NCBI GenBank assembly: GCA_038326995.1
Contig: JBBQKP010000165.1
Span: 1 to 7,529, forward strand
Length of the DNA: 7,529 bases
From: JBBQKP01 sp038326995
GTDB taxonomy: Bacteria > Planctomycetota > Phycisphaerae > Tepidisphaerales > Tepidisphaeraceae
Direction: 5' to 3'
Under the pieces are notes generated by a model that made no database searches, was not told where the DNA came from, and saw only the letters and a program-made list of their open reading frames with translations. The translations under genes were made by a program, and so were the position numbers. Shown here in pieces: positions 6,401 through 7,529 of the stretch; position 1 is the first letter of the stretch, and each line of letters begins with the position of its first letter.

Positions 6401-6555
6401 CCATTTGAAAGAGCATCGCTTTTCCTTGAAAGCTTAACGCTTTTCCCGGAGGAGCCGCCAGCTTGCTGGTGCTTTGTCGGACTCGATTTGCACATCAAGC
6501 GCCAGCAAGCTGGCGGCTACGCGGAACAACGATTGAGTCGACAGATGAACAGACG
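6401..6555. repeat. REP-like palindromic element, copy 2
   Basis: Same family and orientation as 1826-1965. Inverted arms AGCCGCCAGCTTGCTGG (6453-6469) and its complement (6502-6518) give 17 perfect pairs, then a T-G wobble and two more pairs, and a loop of exactly 26 bases (6473-6498) as in copy 1. The left flank CCATTTGAAAGAGCAT (6401-6416) and right flank CGATTGAGT (6530-6538) match copy 1. The left spacer is 21 bases longer because CGCTTTTCC is duplicated (near 6417 and 6439). It begins 28 bases after the lipoprotein amidase stop codon. Confidence 0.85.
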
Positions 6556-6608
6556 TCAGCAGTGACCCGTCAATTTATGGTGACAGAGTACTAAAGCGGG
6601 AAAAGACA

Positions 6609-6641
6609 TCGGGCCGGACGGATGCGGATCCGCCGGCCCGA
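6609..6641 (-). terminator. Long hairpin, possible terminator on the minus strand
   Basis: TCGGGCCGG (6609-6617) pairs perfectly with CCGGCCCGA (6633-6641). After one bulged A the stem continues CGGAT/ATCCG to a 4-base loop, 14 pairs in all. On the minus strand it is followed by TGTCTTTTCCCGC, a broken U-rich tail, so it could end minus-strand transcripts; on the plus strand there is no U tract. No minus-strand gene is evident immediately upstream, so the terminator role is uncertain while the hairpin itself is clear. Confidence 0.45.
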
Positions 6642-6650
6642 CGATGATGA

Positions 6651-6677
6651 CGGCGTCGGTCTCATCGCCCGACGCCG
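6651..6677. other. Second perfect hairpin next to the first
   Basis: CGGCGTCGG (6651-6659) and CCGACGCCG (6669-6677) form nine perfect pairs around a 9-base loop, only 9 bases from the hairpin ending at 6641. Two strong hairpins in tandem suggest a structured RNA or the end of a decayed gene; nothing in the sequence decides between these. Confidence 0.5.
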
Positions 6678-6782
6678 AGGTGAGATTCGTACACCGAAAT
6701 AATAATCCCGGTTTCGAAATTGTCGAGATGCGGGTGACTTTGGGTCGTCCTTTGCATTAGACCCGACCCGTACTACTTCCGT

Positions 6783-6808
6783 TTGCGGCATCAACTTGCG
6801 GCATCAAC
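6783..6808. repeat. 13-bp tandem duplication
   Basis: TTGCGGCATCAAC occurs twice without a gap (6783-6795 and 6796-6808), with no mismatch. Confidence 0.9.
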
Positions 6809-6861
6809 CTCCGGCCCGTCCGGCAGGACAGATTCTGTCCCCGTAACCCTTCAGCCGATAG

Positions 6862-6911
6862 CCGGGGACGTCGGTAAAACCGCACGCTTTGCGAGGACAC
6901 AAAACGTCGCA
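6862..6911. repeat. Diverged direct repeat, left copy
   Basis: It shares GTCGG-(4)-ACCGCACGC and TTTGCGAG-(1)-ACAC-(2)-AACGT with 7056-7121, in the same order and orientation. The right copy has 12 extra bases between the two blocks. The pair brackets the tandem array and inverted-repeat element at 6920-7055. Confidence 0.6.
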
Positions 6912-6919
6912 CGCGGCAA

Positions 6920-6974
6920 GGAATTGATTCAGGGAAATTGATTCAGGGAAATTGATTCAGGGAAATTGATTCAG
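6920..6974. repeat. 14-bp tandem array, four units
   Basis: Three identical units GGAAATTGATTCAG (6933-6946, 6947-6960, 6961-6974) follow a first unit lacking one A (6920-6932). Identity of the units indicates recent slippage or unequal exchange. The last unit runs directly into the inverted repeat that begins at 6970. Confidence 0.93.
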
Positions 6975-7055
6975 GGTGGCACAGGTAGGTACTCGTACCT
7001 GTATTTTTCGCGCACCACCCGCACACCTATGCATACATAGATGTGGCACCCTGAA
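6970..7055. repeat. Inverted-repeat element with 14-bp ends
   Basis: TTCAGGGTGGCACA (6970-6983) and TGTGGCACCCTGAA (7042-7055) are inverted repeats with one central G/G mismatch. The 58-base interior starts with a terminator-like hairpin. No open reading frame is present, so it would be a miniature non-coding element or a long-range stem. Confidence 0.6.
6981..7008 (+). terminator. Terminator-like hairpin with T5
   Basis: ACAGGTA (6981-6987) pairs with TACCTGT (6996-7002); an alternative register pairs AGGTA/TACCT around a 4-base loop. ATTTTT follows at 7003-7008. The form is that of an intrinsic terminator for plus-strand transcription, yet the nearest plus-strand gene ends about 600 bases upstream. 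Confidence 0.4.
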
Positions 7056-7121
7056 CCGGGCCGAATCGTCGGCCCAACCGCACGCCCAGCCGCCCGCTTT
7101 GCGAGTACACGGAACGTAACA
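7056..7121. repeat. Diverged direct repeat, right copy, with hairpin
   Basis: This is the partner of 6862-6911. It includes a perfect 7-bp hairpin GGGCCGA-ATCG-TCGGCCC (7058-7075). Downstream, GCCGCCCGC (7089-7097) can pair with GCGGGCGGC (7143-7151) around a 45-base loop, so the right copy sits in a more structured setting than the left. Confidence 0.55.
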
Positions 7122-7180
7122 ACCGGCGCATCGCGGCTGAGCGCGGGCGGCGAAACGCGCGGGTGACGATGGACATCACG

Positions 7181-7219
7181 GGTGTCAGTCGCAGGTGTCA
7201 GTCGTAGATGCCAGTCGAA
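7181..7219. repeat. 13-bp tandem array, three units
   Basis: GGTGTCAGTCGCA (7181-7193), GGTGTCAGTCGTA (7194-7206) and GATGCCAGTCGAA (7207-7219) are consecutive, with one difference between units 1 and 2 and four between units 1 and 3. Confidence 0.8.
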
Positions 7220-7406
7220 CGCAAAATCATGCCCGATACGACGCCGGTTGAACTCGTACTATGTACAAAAGTGCAAAACCTTGGCGGCCGAAATTTTCAT
7301 AAATTCAATACCAGAAAAGAGATAGTGTCAGAAATTGACGCGAAGAAGGTCGTGAAAAAGGGTGTAAACAGGCGCAAATCGGTGGCAAAACAGTGAGAAC
7401 AATAGC

Positions 7407-7450
7407 AAATGGACGGTAAATGGGTGTCAAATGGGTGTCAAACGGGTGTG
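7407..7450. repeat. 11-bp tandem array, four units
   Basis: AAATGGACGGT (7407-7417), AAATGGGTGTC (7418-7428), AAATGGGTGTC (7429-7439) and AAACGGGTGTG (7440-7450) follow one another without gaps. The middle two are identical. The array begins 17 bases after the stop codon of the minus-strand gene that ends at 7467, read in that gene's direction. Confidence 0.85.
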
Positions 7451-7466
7451 GCGGGCGGCGGTGAGA

Positions 7467-7529
7467 TCAGCGCGACGCGTCGAAGACGGGCTCTGGCAAG
7501 GTGATGCGGACGGCCGCGTCGGTGTTGAC
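7467..7529 (-). CDS. C-terminal end of an unidentified gene, partial
   Basis: Read on the minus strand, the window opens in a frame of 20 codons ending in TGA at 7467-7469; the peptide ends ITLPEPVFDASR. Nineteen of the twenty codons end in G or C, in line with the recognised genes and unlike the adjoining non-coding DNA, which is the main reason to believe it. The alternating hydrophobic pattern suggests a final beta strand. The piece is too short to name a family, and the 5' part lies beyond the right edge. Confidence 0.5.
   Translation of the reverse strand, partial: VNTDAAVRITLPEPVFDASR

Larger units (their letters stand above)
6374..7466. other. Gene-free, repeat-rich stretch
   Basis: I find no convincing protein gene in these 1,093 bases. 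Short open frames exist (6591-6794 minus, 67 codons; 7208-7396 plus, 62 codons) but lack a ribosome binding site, a recognisable domain or the neighbours' codon bias. The stretch holds REP-like copy 2, two long hairpins, four short tandem arrays, a diverged direct repeat, an inverted-repeat element with a terminator-like core, and an AT-rich block at about 7255-7415. Each is listed separately. Confidence 0.75.

Noticed and set aside
6584..6777. Plus-strand frame ending in a peptide with RNNNPGFEIV, slightly like the C terminus of formylglycine-generating-enzyme/DGR target proteins
   Set aside because: It has no start codon after the TGA at 6581-6583, no upstream domain, no nearby reverse transcriptase or template repeat, and it overlaps two strong hairpins. 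The likeness is a few residues only.
6591..6794. 67-codon minus-strand open frame (MMPQTEVVRV...)
   Set aside because: There is no ribosome binding site, it contains the twin hairpins, it is Arg/Ser/Pro-rich as expected from random GC-rich DNA, and no family is recognisable.
7208..7396. 62-codon plus-strand open frame, lysine-rich
   Set aside because: The start codon lies inside a tandem repeat unit, there is no Shine-Dalgarno sequence, and codon use differs from all neighbours. A real small protein cannot be excluded, but the evidence is too thin to list as a gene.
6783..7450. CRISPR array
   Set aside because: The repeats are 11-14 bp and directly adjacent, without spacers, and the arrays differ from each other. 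No cas gene is present.

Overview
The window looks like chromosomal DNA of a planctomycete, most likely of the Phycisphaerae type. The evidence is a prepilin with a GFTLVELLVVI cleavage/methylation segment and a CPAD motif, low-complexity Q/R-P-T repeats in exported proteins, moderately high GC, and several genes without a Shine-Dalgarno sequence. This assignment is inferred from protein style, not from a marker gene.

Layout. Positions 1-424 (minus) hold the first 141 codons of a Uma2-family (DUF820) nuclease that runs off the left edge. Divergent from it is a complete ATP-binding subunit of a MalK/UgpC-type sugar ABC transporter (603-1802, plus). It converges on a minus-strand series: a membrane-anchored coiled-coil protein of unknown function (2000-2719), a membrane-anchored Pro/Arg- and Gly-rich protein (2943-3542), a type II pseudopilin-like protein (3622-4311), and a secreted N-acetylmuramoyl-L-alanine amidase (4397-5185). 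Sixty bases further, and divergent, lies a second amidase that is a predicted lipoprotein (5246-6373, plus). Positions 6374-7466 hold no convincing gene but are full of repeats and hairpins. At 7467-7529 (minus) are the last 20 codons of another gene.

How the genes fit together. The two amidases probably both act on peptidoglycan outside the cytoplasm, one soluble and one lipid-anchored. They share a very short promoter region. The pseudopilin and the two single-pass membrane proteins are also envelope proteins on the same strand as the soluble amidase, but a terminator-like hairpin and gaps of 79-223 bases argue against one tight operon. The ABC ATPase has no permease or binding-protein gene beside it, as expected for an ATPase shared among several sugar importers.

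The most unusual content is non-coding. A palindromic element of about 140-155 bp with 17-19 bp arms and a 26-base loop occurs twice (1826-1965 and 6401-6555), each time just after a plus-strand gene. A two-tier stem-loop lies at 2817-2879. The right-hand gene-free kilobase contains four unrelated short tandem arrays (units of 11-14 bp), a 14-bp inverted repeat around a terminator-like hairpin, a diverged direct repeat on either side of that element, and a pair of long hairpins. I see no defence, CRISPR or biosynthetic system. The candidates for something undescribed are these repeat families.
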